In this document: positions 11,519 through 21,621 of the stretch, piece after piece | Layout: every line of letters begins with the position of its first letter | Numbering within the stretch: position 1 is the stretch's first letter | Source: Pyrenophora tritici-repentis | Lineage: Eukaryota; Ascomycota; Dothideomycetes; Pleosporales; Pleosporaceae | Direction of reading: 5' to 3' | DNA: 64,000 nucleotides | Assembly (NCBI RefSeq): GCF_003171515.1 | Contig: NC_089392.1 | Location: forward strand, 2,728,001-2,792,000 | Program-made: the position numbers and the translations under genes | Notes under the pieces: generated by a model | What the model saw: only the letters and a program-made list of their open reading frames with translations | What the model was told of the DNA's origin: nothing | Databases searched by the model: none

Positions 11519-12840
11519 CTAGAGCTTAGAGATAGCGAGAGGGGGGGATGTCGTACGAGCTTGTGCTGCCCGTGAGCGTTCAATGTGGTGATGTCGTGAT
11601 GATGGCAATGGTGGTGAAACGCGTTGGGGATGGCGACGCTTGCGGCCTACTAGAACGGCATAAATTAGCAACGATGACATGACCGGACATGACCGGACGG
11701 GACCGCGAAACTTACGCGTGGGCTTGGCGGCTGAGTCGGCATCATGTTCACTGGGCAACTGGACCGGATCGGCATCCGGATCCAGCGCCGAGAGGTAGTG
11801 TAGCATCCAGTCTGTAACAACGAGACCAAGGTAATTAGTTGCCCATTTGGCTGCAATCGCTCCGTCGTGTGTAAGCCAGCGATAGAAGTCGTTGTGGCCA
11901 GTGTCCTCAATAATTTGTCGACGAGCGGCGCTCAGGTGTGGGCATCGAGTGAAGAGGTGGTAGACGGTCTGCCATAGAGCACCACAAGGGCATCCAGGGT
12001 GGTAGGTAGTCTGATGATGACAATATGTTAGCAGATATACATTCAAATTGCGCAACGGCAGACGAGGATTGAGGGGCGAGAGGGAATGAGAAAACGACAG
12101 GATGGAAGACGTACCGAACAGATTCTGAACATGTAGGCAGCGACTCGAACGGTTTCGATCTTCAGTCTAACAAGATTAATAGCTTCCACGCGTGTAAGGC
12201 CCTTGTGTACTGCAAACACATCGGTACCCCATAGCTCTGTGTACGTTGTCCGAACCCTATACGTGTAAGTAGCACATTTAGCAACCCAAAGAGCCTTCAC
12301 CTCCGCGTCAGCCTTCTCATTCGCCATCTGCTTAAGCTTAATAGACACGAGATCTTTAACAGATAGCATCGGTTGCTAACGTCGTTAGAGGTAGGTGTGT
12401 GTGCTCTAGTAGGCAGTGTTTGCAGACAAAGGCGGGGACTAAATGCATTGCATGTGTTCGAAGGCAGATTGTTTAGCAATTCCAGCGAGTTCGAGAGCAC
12501 GAGTCCATCGGGCGTAAAAGGGATCAGGAACTTGTCGACAACCAAGGCGGCGGCGGTCGGGCAAAACGCTATTGTCAGAATCCGCCTTATCGTAGAATTA
12601 CTAGTAAGCATCACAGATAGTCTTGTATACTGGTCTGATAGTCAATTTGGCGAGAGCCGCGCTTCGTAAACGTTCAATTTCGAGCAGAATGTTTCGCATC
12701 CGGAGTTCCTTGTATAAAACGAGAACTTCTGTCAGTCCATACAACTAACCAATGATTCGCAGAAACATATTTTGGTTTGTCTCCAGTTACTGCTGGTGTA
12801 CCTTGGGAAGTAAGTCGAAATCGGCCCAGACCTAGAGGGC
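11519..12840 (-). pseudogene. LINE A ORF2 C-terminal remnant
   Basis: Broken reading frames downstream of the RT domain. One piece (12369-12043) has LTRVEAINLVRLKIETVRVAAYMFR and another (12055-11519) has GCPCGALWQTVYHLFTRCPHL, the C-x-C...H...C pattern at the end of many fungal LINE ORF2 proteins. Stops and shifts separate them, so no product is expected. The interval 12840-12370 joins them to the RT piece and has no intact frame. Confidence 0.6.
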
Positions 12841-14055
12841 TTACGTCACCGCAGAAAATACGACGCTCCTATAGAGTTGCGTGCCGACTTCCATTGGTGG
12901 GCCAAACTTCGGCCCAAACAAACGTTTGAATGTTCGTGTTAGAGGTGCGACCTTCTTTTGCTGAATATGAGCCATGTGTGGCCCCCAATTCAACTTCGGA
13001 TCTAACATGACTCCAAGAAACTTGAATTCCACGCCGAACTGATCTCCCGGGACGAAACCTGGTATAACGGGATACTTCCGCGAATTGGCTTCGGAGGGAA
13101 CCGTCGAGAAATGCATGCAGTCAAACTTCTTCGTGTTGAACTCCATATTGTGATCCTTCGCCCACTGTTCACAGATGTCGTAGTCCGCCGATAACCGTAT
13201 GCAGTTGTTTACAGCGGTATCGGAGACCTCCATGATTGTGAGATCGTCGGAAAAGGCCACGTGGAATCTAGAACCCTTTCCATTTCTTGGTTCAGCGAGT
13301 TTCTCAAGAAGTGGGGCGGTGTAGAAGAGGAACAAGAGGGGCGACAAAGGGCTACCTTGCGGGATTCCGAGATTGACCGCGTACCGGCGTTTGGAACTCC
13401 TGCCTGGCATCCTGATGGTGGTAGTGCGATCAGACAAAAATGAACGGATGAGGACGATAAGACCCTTGGGGACACTCTTCTCGTGGAGAATCTGGAGCAG
13501 TCGGGTCCGGTTCACTCGGTCGTAAGCCTTGCTCATGTCCAAACCGAGCAACGTAACCATCTTGCGTTTGAACCAAGCGGCGTGGATGATGGTCTCTGCA
13601 TAGAGGAGAGCGTCACCCGTAGTGCGTCCAGCGAAAGCCATCTGAGTCTCAGGGATCATGTTGTGCTTGATTGCGATAGCAGTGAGCATCTTGCAAATCA
13701 CGGATTCAAACATTTTCCCAATAGAGCACAGAAGCGCTATAGGTCTCCAGTTCTTGGGAAGGTTATATGGGCCCGATGGTTTGCGGAGAATGCAAGTCGT
13801 CGCATGCTTGAAATGAGCAGGATGATAACAATGCCTGAAACAAGCGTTGAAGAGTCGATGCAAATATGGAACGATACCCTCCCGACAGAGCTTCAGCAGG
13901 GCGTTGGGGATGCCGCCGTCTACTATCGATCTGACCTTGGGAATATCCCTGATCAGTTGGTCGACCTGGTTCAGAGTGATTTGATCACAAGTCGGCAAGT
14001 CTTCAGGATCGCAGTTGAAGGGAAGGTCGGGTACTGTTGCAGTTAATGCAGTCAA
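12841..14055 (-). pseudogene. LINE A reverse transcriptase domain
   Basis: About 404 residues of a non-LTR reverse transcriptase. Visible RT blocks are NWRPIALLCSIGKMFE, LLGLDMSKAYDRVNR, LGIPQGSPLSPLLF and the catalytic block FSDDLT, in which Ser replaces the usual Ala of F/YADD. A thumb-like KFLGVMLDPKLNW follows. The frame is open only over this segment; the upstream linker is out of frame near 14050 and the downstream part is broken. It is part of one interrupted ORF2 with the endonuclease at 20400-21621. Confidence 0.85.
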
Positions 14056-14343
14056 TCAAAGTGTGTCCGCGCGAGGCAGTCATCAGTGTATTCGCTCTCT
14101 GTCTGTGTGTGTTGTCCTTGTCTGCTGGCCTTGCTACAAAGGCAGCAGCAGGGTCTATTTTACATGACGTATCACCATCACGTGACACACGTGAAACACG
14201 TGATCCGCTTCTCCTCATAACCGTCACAGGTACTGTGCGCTGTTTGATTTGGTCGGTAGGTACGAGGAGAATCGCCTCAGCAAGACAGTCACTCTTGGCA
14301 TCAACATTGGTATGTTTGACGTTGGAGTCCTTCGGATCATTGA
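14003..14343 (-). pseudogene. LINE A ORF2 linker, left side of LINE B insertion
   Basis: The minus-strand frame begins in the TSD with ATGCCACCAG and continues as LINE A coding sequence (VNDPKDSNV..., LAEAILLVP). The same codons precede the TSD on the far side of LINE B (ending REPAHMPP), so the two halves join in frame when LINE B is removed. The frame then breaks before the RT piece. Confidence 0.65.
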
Positions 14344-14357
14344 CTGGTGGCATGTGT
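14344..14357. repeat. 14-bp target-site duplication of LINE B (left copy)
   Basis: CTGGTGGCATGTGT here is repeated exactly at 20386-20399. The two copies bracket LINE B and define its ends. A duplication of this length is typical of target-primed reverse transcription. Confidence 0.9.
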
Positions 14358-14779
14358 TGATGTTGATGTTGATTATGGTTTAACGCCCTATCTGTAACCT
14401 CCCATAGGGTATTCGGGCGGGTCCCGCCGTGGTCTTATAGTGCTGTCGCACTTGCCTCGTGGAACCTATTCCTAGGTGTTTTGTATCTAAGGGGAGTGAT
14501 GTCCTGCCTATATACATGTTCGTGAAAAGGACTCCCGCCATTTGAAGCCGTTTTCCTACAATATTCTAGTATTTCGTGGCTTGCGCCTTTGATCGATGCA
14601 GTACAATAACTGCTTTTTAGAGAGAGAAACGAAAAAGTAACAAGAGGCAATTTAAGATACAATGAAAGTTTTAAAAGAGAGCGTGTGGGTTGTGGCATCT
14701 ATGCGGCGTTTTGCCGCGAATCCTACACTGAATAATGCCAAGGAATTCAGCGGGTCTTTGTGAAATTCAAAAATAGAAA

Positions 14780-17700
14780 TCACTCGTTATAGAAGGAGTT
14801 CGTTACCTTAACGAAGGTCTCGAACTCTTGTGGCTGGTCTATTAATTGCGCGAGGTACGCTAGGCCTTCCTGTCTTGTGCGAGGGGGCACGATGGGGCGT
14901 AGAGGCCACTTCTTGAAGTGTGTTGTGGCTCTCTTGCAGAACACTAGGTGTTCTGGCGTCTTGGGCCTGCCGCATAGGCATTTCGAGGTATCCTCGTGGT
15001 TGAATTTTCGGTGGTACCATTCAAAGTCGCCATGCGTTGAGCGTATCATAAGGACTTTCGCGAGTATCCTTCGGGGTAGCCATAGCGCTGCGGGCGTGCG
15101 CCTAGTATCGTATGGCAGCTGCCATTGCGTGTACCATGCTGATAGCCTACTGCTCTTATCCTGCCACCAAGTGTCCCTTGTATGTTCGAGGAGGCGGCGG
15201 CCTACTGTTCGTATACCGGATCTTGTGGGGGAGGCGGCCATGCCGTATGGCTGGTGCGGGTCTTTGGCCTCGCTGTCAGCCAGCTGGTCGGCGAGCTCGT
15301 TTCCAACAATCTTCATGTGTCCCGGCGCCCACCGCGTTTTCACGTTGTAGGCCTCCATAGCTCCATGGATTTGGAGGAACGCCCATTGGGAGGAGGTAGG
15401 GGCGGTTCCGCGTATGCCCCATATTACCGAAGTGCTGTCTATGCAAAGTACGATCTCCCTCTGGCTAGGCAGTGAGAGTTGTAGTGCGTGTTTGAGTCCT
15501 CTGCACGCGCCTATAGCCTCCGCATCGAAGACGTGGCTAAGGGCATTTAGTGAGCCTTGTCCAGTCGCCACGGCGGCCTGGCCCTGGTATATAGCGTACC
15601 CGTAAGTGACCACCCTTGTACCGTTGATTTGTTGTTCAGACCCGTCTGAGAAGACAGTGATTGTCTCTTGTCCAAGAGACTCCCACCAGATGGTGAAATT
15701 CTGGGCAGCAATGTCCTTTCCTTGCCCTTGCGTTGGATCCTGCCTCGACCCGTCTGAAAAGTGAGGGCTGGCTAGGACGTTTCGGGGTGTGGCGGGTAGC
15801 AGTTGTGCTACGCGCTGAACCTTCGATCTTGGTATCCGTCGGTTGCCCGCTGCGCGTCCTCGTATGACTAGTGGCAGTGTAGTTCTATTAGTAAGTGGGT
15901 GCTTGTCGTCTATTGTGCGTAGGTGAACTGCAAAGCGGAGCTTGGCCTCCTCTAGCGCCACCTGTGCCGACGGCATCGCAGCTTCTCTTAGCAGTACTGC
16001 GTTTGGTGTTGTCCTCCACGCAGGGAGGATTGCCTTCGTGGCTGCTATTAGTGCCTGATCTATCGTGGTTAGGTGCCAGCCTACCCTAGTGCTGACCGTG
16101 GGTTTACGGGAAACCCTTGCAATTCGTGGGTTCTTCGTCCTGCCCTCGTACCATGTTTCGGCTCCGTATAGTAGTATGGGCAGGATACATGTTATGGCTG
16201 CCTTGCGTAGCGATCCTGCTGGAGGGCCGTGGGCTGTGTTGGCGAGGCTCCGGAGATGGTTCGCTACTTTCCTAGCTTGCGCCGCCCTTTCTGCGACGTG
16301 CTTCTTGAAAGTTAGTCCCCTATCAAACCACACCCCAAGCCAGCGCAGCGCTGTCTGGCTTCCCCCCTGCGCAGGGGCTATAGGGTGAATTGTTTGATCT
16401 TCCAATTGGATTGGCGGCGCATGTAGTCCTTTCTGGCGCGTGAGGTGGATCAGCTCCCGTTTCTCTGGTGCAAACGTGATCTTGTTCGCAGCTCCCCATT
16501 CATTGATAGATTTGAGGTCCTCTGCTAGCAGTGCGACGTTCTCGTCTAAAGAGTGGGAGACCCGGTATAGGTTGATGTCGTCGGCATACCCGAACCGGAG
16601 TTTTCGGTCCTGGTTGAGTAGTTCAGCTAGGTATAGGGTGTATAGGACCGGTGATAGCGGCGATCCCTGCGGGGTGCCGCAGGCCACTCGATGTACAGGT
16701 GTAGTGACATTGCCTAGGCGTACTCGCACCCTCCTTTCCGACAGGAAGTTCTGGATAAATTTCCGGAGTAGGGGTGGCCACCCTTGTTGCCGCATTCGGT
16801 GTAGTAGCCTGTTTTTCAGTAGCGCGTCAAACGCCCCTTGGACGTCTAACGTGAGCATAGAGACATGCTCGTGTCTTGACCAAGCCATCTCCACGTCGTG
16901 TGTGAATGCGGTCGCCAGGTCCATCGCAGAGCGTTTTGGCAGCGCTCCACCGTGCTGTGGGCTTAGGATGTCAAAAGCCATAGCTGTGTGTGCTATGCGC
17001 CTTGCTATGATACGCTCGAGTCCCTTCCCTAGACAGGACGATAGGGCAATTGGTCTCATTGATCTGGGTGAGGACTTATCCTTCTTCCCGACTTTGGGTA
17101 TCATGGCCACTTCTACCGTCTTCCAGGCGGCTGGGTAGTGGCCTTGTTCCATGCACGCCCGGTAGATGCCTAGCACTAGGTGTCTAATGTGTTCCCAGCA
17201 TGCCTTTAGGAGTCGGACGGTCACCTGATCGGGTCCTGGGGAGGTGCTAGATACTCCAATCACGTAGCGTTCAGTCTCCTCCATCGATATGTATGTGTCC
17301 CATGGTAGTGGCGTGGTTTGCGGGTCGTTGTCAAGAGGCGGTGGTTCTAGGAGGTCGTCCTCCGCCGAAAAACGGTCGAGGATTGCCTCTCTAAGTGCCT
17401 CAGCTTTCTCGAGTGGTGCTGTGATTGTCCTACCTTCGATTACAAGTGGGGTGTCCCGTTGGTCGAATGATAGTTTATGCCAGCCTACTAGCTTGTATAG
17501 ATCTTTGTCGTTATTACAGCCGTCTATGCGCTGCTGCCAGTACGTTCTCTTGGCTTTTCGTACCGTAGCTAGGAACGCACGGGTGGCTTCTGAGGGGGAT
17601 TGGCCATAGTCCGACTTTTCCTGGATATGCCGCTTATACGCCACTCTACAGTCCTCTGTCCACCATGGGGCGGAGTGGCCTTTTTCTCTATTTGGTGTTC

Positions 17701-18585
17701 CGCCGCGTGCATTGCATCTCCTATAGCTTGGGTGATTCTAGCTATGCTTGCGTCGATTACGTCCGCTGGGGCGCTATTGCTAATTGGCTGTACGCCTACT
17801 GTGTAGAGTTGAACTAGCCCGGCAAACCTATCTATGTTTCTCTCGTGGACCCGGTAGTGATGCTGTTCTAGCACCGCTCTCCCTCGGCTTGGAAGGACAG
17901 TCACTAGGGTGAAATGGTCTGACCCTGTATACATATCTTCGCGGACTGTCGTTCTAGCGAAGGGTATATTTGAGAAGGATACGTCTAGCACGTGTCCCGC
18001 CCGATGTGTTGGGTTACCTGCCTCGCCGATGTAGGGTATGTCGTTCTGAGTGGCCCAGCGGGCGATCTCTGCCCCCCTATTGGCCGACGTGGAGCCGGGC
18101 TCAAAAAGTTCATGGCGGGCGTTTAAGTCACCCCCTATAAGGCAGTTACGGGGTGGCGTTAAAGCTGTGAGGTATTGAAATGTCGAGTCATTCTGTGGCT
18201 GCCTATAAACATTCAATATGCGGTAGCCGTTGGCCTCGATCCATAGCACATCCCGGCTGATGCGTGGGTGTATAAGAGTAGCCCTTATATTTGGGCTCTT
18301 ACGGGTATAGGTGAGCACCCGTGGTCGGTCAGTTCCCCACGTTGTGGGGTTGTTCCAGCTTATCACTGGCGATATCATATGGAATCCTGGGTGTGTAGAG
18401 GTCCGGGTTCCAGTGAGAGTAAAGGGTTCTTGGATGCATACTATGTCTATGTCTGCTTCCCATGCACGTTCTAAGGCTGTAATGTGGCAAGGCGAGCTTC
18501 TGGCCACATTCACCCAGCATACCTGCATTTGTCTGTGTCGGTGTGGCGTGGTTTCGCCGGGTGAATTTGCGGGTTGTGCCCTCAT
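14780..18585 (-). pseudogene. LINE B ORF2: endonuclease, reverse transcriptase, RNase H
   Basis: The endonuclease part (18585-17569 frame) has CIQEP, GGDLNARHELF and GSDHFTLV, the APE-type catalytic blocks. After a one-base frame change in an A5 run (plus-strand T's 17681-17685) the second frame (to 14780) continues with APWWTEDC, then RT blocks SMRPIALSSCLGKGLE, LTLDVQGAFD, CGTPQGSPLSP and catalytic FGYADDIN. RNase H follows (FSDGSEQ, AEAIGACRGL, CIDSTSVIWG, WAPGHMKIVGNELAD), and a C-terminal CLCGRPKTPEHLVFC knuckle. Total length is about 1260 residues. Only the A-run shift breaks it; it may be a true mutation or a sequencing undercall. It mobilises the element by nicking target DNA and copying its RNA. 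Confidence 0.88.
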
Positions 18586-18587
18586 TA
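18583..18587 (-). promoter_or_regulatory. TAATG stop-start overlap between LINE B ORF1 and ORF2
   Basis: The ORF1 stop TAA (18587-18585) and the ORF2 start ATG (18585-18583) share one base. Such pentamers support termination-reinitiation in other eukaryotic bicistronic retroelements. It also confirms which of the ORF1 frames is the real C-terminus. Confidence 0.7.
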
Positions 18588-20262
18588 CGCACTAGATCCG
18601 AGGCTCATTTCAGTGTCAGCGTGCTCAGACGATGACGTATTAGGGTCTTGGTCAGCGGTGCTAGGCTGCACGCTTCTAGCAGACATTCGCGCTAGGTTGA
18701 GGTCTTGCGTAGTTGCAGCTGTTCTCTTAGACCTCCTAGTCCCTAGGGTGGTTGCGGGCTCTCTAACAGTGGCTGTGTTTAGGTTGTTTACGTCTTGTCG
18801 GCTTCTTTTACTTGCGTCCGTAGGTGTTCCCACAGGCTCAGTAGTATTAGCTATGTCGCCGTCCGTGATTTCAATGGAGGTTTCGACCGTGCTGCCTGTC
18901 TGTCTTCCTCTAGCTGGCTGCATTGCCTCAGAAGCACGGTCACCCGCCTCCCTAATGACTTTTAGTTCCCCTTTGTGGGTTGGATGAGTCGGCCGTTCGC
19001 CCTCGTTGGGGCTGCTGGGCACTTGTCGTGGGTTGCTGGAAATGGGCCGTGGCAGTTGGCGCACTTTGGTGTGTCTTTGCATTGTTCTCCGTGTGGTCCC
19101 TGGTGAGTTGCCGTTGTTTTGCTGCATGTCGTGCAGCGGGCTGGCCTTGTGCAGCGGCTGGTTTTGCAGTACCCTAGGCAGCCTGGGTCGTGCAGCATTG
19201 CAGGTGAGTTCTTCTTTATCTCGTGCGCGTAGTCGCCCGTCCCAAATAGGCGAAACGATCGTACGGGTCTGGTGAAAGATATAATCCAGGTTGTCCTTCC
19301 CTCCGTGGGTCCATGTCTGGAGGGCCGGCAGCTCGCCGGTTCGATCCCTGTCTGGGACAGAGCTTCGCTGACTATATCGTCTATTGTGGTGGGTATACTT
19401 TCCCCTGTGATAGTGCGGTATGAGCTTTCTACGCCCTGGACTGCATAGTTCACCCATCGTTCAGGTAGTCTTGCGCTCTCGCCCTCTACCGCTCGGATCA
19501 TGAGTTCGCGATTCTCCTGCCCCATAAGCAGGGCCTTGATTTTGTCGTTGCGGGGCGTAATCGCCCAGCCAGTCTTGATATGTTTTGCCGTAGGTATGTC
19601 GGAGGGGGTAATTTCCTTAATCGCCTTTACAATAGCCATGCGGGCCGCAAATGGTGATGCCCGTTGGAGCCGAGCCTCCGCTCCAACCGCTATAAGGATA
19701 CGGTTGTCAGTGTTTAGAGGTCGCCTAGGAGTTTGAGCTAGCTGCTTTGGGGCAGCCGTGGCCGCTTTCGTCGTAGCGGCCCCCTTGCTGGGGGGGTTGG
19801 ATTTTTCAGGGTCCTAGCTACGTCCGCCCAGGAGCGGTGCGTAGTGTCAGAGTCGCTCCCTGAGTTTGGGGGCGTGATTAGGGGCGTGATTAGGGAGGTG
19901 TTAATAGCCCTTAGCACCTTCTGTTGAAGGTCCTTAGCCACACGGGCTCCGTCTGGGTCGGTGTACTTCCCAAGGCATCTGTCGACAGCTGTCGCTAGAT
20001 CCGTTATGATGGAGTGGTGGAGGTTTGTAGCTTTTTGGGCTGCCTGAATCCGCTGGCGGACCGCTTCAGAGACAGCTTGATTGTAGGAGGTGGGCGCAGT
20101 GCTACCGATAGAAGGTTCAGCACGAGTATGTGCTCGCTGCCTCCTCTTGTTGCCGCGCAGGTCAGTATTAATAGGGCTCTCAGGCTCCTCTGATCGTGTA
20201 TGGGGGGGTTGGGCACTCCGTGGCGCCCTCTCTGGAGTTTCTACATTAGCCATTCTAACCAC
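18585..20262 (-). pseudogene. LINE B ORF1 (Gag-like nucleic-acid binding protein)
   Basis: Reads from 20262 to 18585 in three frames. The N-terminal part is hydrophilic. A one-base loss in a C7 run (plus-strand G's 19790-19796) moves it to the frame holding the conserved domain and the zinc knuckles CTTC...H...C and CANCHGPFPATHDKC. A second shift in a C4 run (19008-19011) leads to the Ser/Thr/Asp-rich C-terminus that ends in the TAATG overlap with ORF2. Without the shifts it would be about 560 residues. The protein is expected to coat element RNA. Both breaks are in homopolymers. Confidence 0.78.
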
Positions 20263-20385
20263 CTCCGCGAGAGCAGAAAGCGGTTATTTAGCTGAGGTAG
20301 TTACAGGCCGCCGTGCCGTTAAAATGATGTAAAAATCGTATAATTTTATAAGGGTCCCAAATTCCTTAAAAGTTGGTGTTCGGTG

Positions 20386-20399
20386 CTGGTGGCATGTGT
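20386..20399. repeat. 14-bp target-site duplication of LINE B (right copy)
   Basis: Exact repeat of 14344-14357; it lies in the LINE A ORF2 coding frame (HMPP). Confidence 0.9.
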
Positions 20400-21621
20400 G
20401 CCGGCTCTCGAGTCTTCTCTCTGCGCAAGGCCTGACGGTACTTCTTGTAGGTGCCATCCAGGTTGGTAGTCAAACGAGCCATGTGATCGTTCCATTGGAG
20501 TTCCTTGTCAAGTGCCCAGAGCTTCTTCGCATTGCGCTCGATTTGTCTGAACTCACTCAGATAAGCCGGTGATTGACTGACGTTGGAACTTTTGGCACGA
20601 CGTCTTACGGCTTTGAATGCCTCTTGAACGCTCGGTGACATGCGTGTGAAGCAAGCCTGAGTCGAAGGTAGAACCGGGATGGTTCCATTCACCTCCGCTA
20701 GGACTTCGATCAGCACGTTGATTGACTTGTCGAGCTGTGTGGTGGTGTTCAAAGGATCGGCCTCAAAAGACTTGAGGCGCTCTTTGACGTGTTTACAGAG
20801 CTGGGCTCCATTGGCGCTGTTATAGTCGCGTCTCTCGGAAAACACGCGATTAGGTGACATCTCAATATCGACCTGAGTAATGTAGTGATAACTACCGACA
20901 TACTCAGGCAGCGTTTTTGTCGTGCATCGCTTGGCCAGGGTCGAGGTTGCAAATGCCAAATCGAGCGTACTCCATCTGTTGGGATCATTAGGCGTCGTCT
21001 CCCGGGCCCTGACGCCTCGCTAAGCAAACATAGCTCCAGTTCATATCTAAAGGCCTCATGCAGCGCTTTAGATTCCTTGGACTTTTGGTTTCTCACACGC
21101 CTGCCGCCCCACCATGGGTGCTTCATGTTGAAATCGCCCATCATCAAATGCTGACCCGGTCCTGACATGAGCTCCTTGAACCTGTCTGTGGGGATACTCT
21201 TGGACGTGACATTGTATATACAATGCATGTGTAGCCAATCGACGTCCGTGAGTAAAGAAAATGTTGTTATCATGTCGTCATGCTGGACCAACTCGTACGC
21301 AGATACGTCGAGATCATGCCGCACATAGATGCAGACACGGTGGGAGAATGCATGTTCTAGTACAAGCCGAAATCCCGGAGATGCAACCGCTGGTTTGAAG
21401 GTGTTCTTTCTGGCTGCTCTGCGAGCACTCGTGCCAGATTTGTTCGATGGGGTAGTCTTCTGGGTTTCGATGGGCTGCGAGGTGTTCGCAACGATGTCTT
21501 GCAGCATCAGAACGTCAACATTCTCTACCGCAGCCAAGAACAGAACCTTCTCCTGAACGCGTTGAGTTCCCATGAAGTTCTCGCTTCATACACGTAGGCG
21601 TGGCTGGGGTTTGCTAATCAT
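20400..21621 (-). pseudogene. LINE A ORF2 endonuclease part
   Basis: The N-terminal half of LINE A ORF2, read from an ATG (21621-21619) overlapping the ORF1 stop. An in-frame TGA interrupts it 12 codons in, then it runs through ENVDVLMLQD, MMGDFNMKHPWWGG and a DGVRS...LAFAT block typical of retroelement APE-type endonucleases. A frame change lies near 20970, after which the linker continues to the LINE B insertion site. It cannot be functional as it stands. Confidence 0.75.

Larger units (their letters stand above)
14358..20385 (-). mobile_element. LINE B: near full-length Tad/I-type LINE inserted in LINE A
   Basis: A 6028-bp minus-strand element bounded by 14-bp TSDs (14344-14357 and 20386-20399). 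The 3' end on the minus strand is a short tandem array of ATCAAC units (about three) directly against the TSD. It encodes ORF1 (18585-20262) and ORF2 (14780-18585), overlapping as TAATG. Both ORFs read well over their full lengths apart from three one-base losses, all in homopolymers. It is younger than LINE A, which it interrupts. Confidence 0.93.

Noticed and set aside
14161..14205. Three CACGTG palindromes and a TGACGTAT box in a row, like a regulatory cluster
   Set aside because: They lie in the degenerate ORF2 linker of LINE A with no promoter context; most likely a local duplication or chance.
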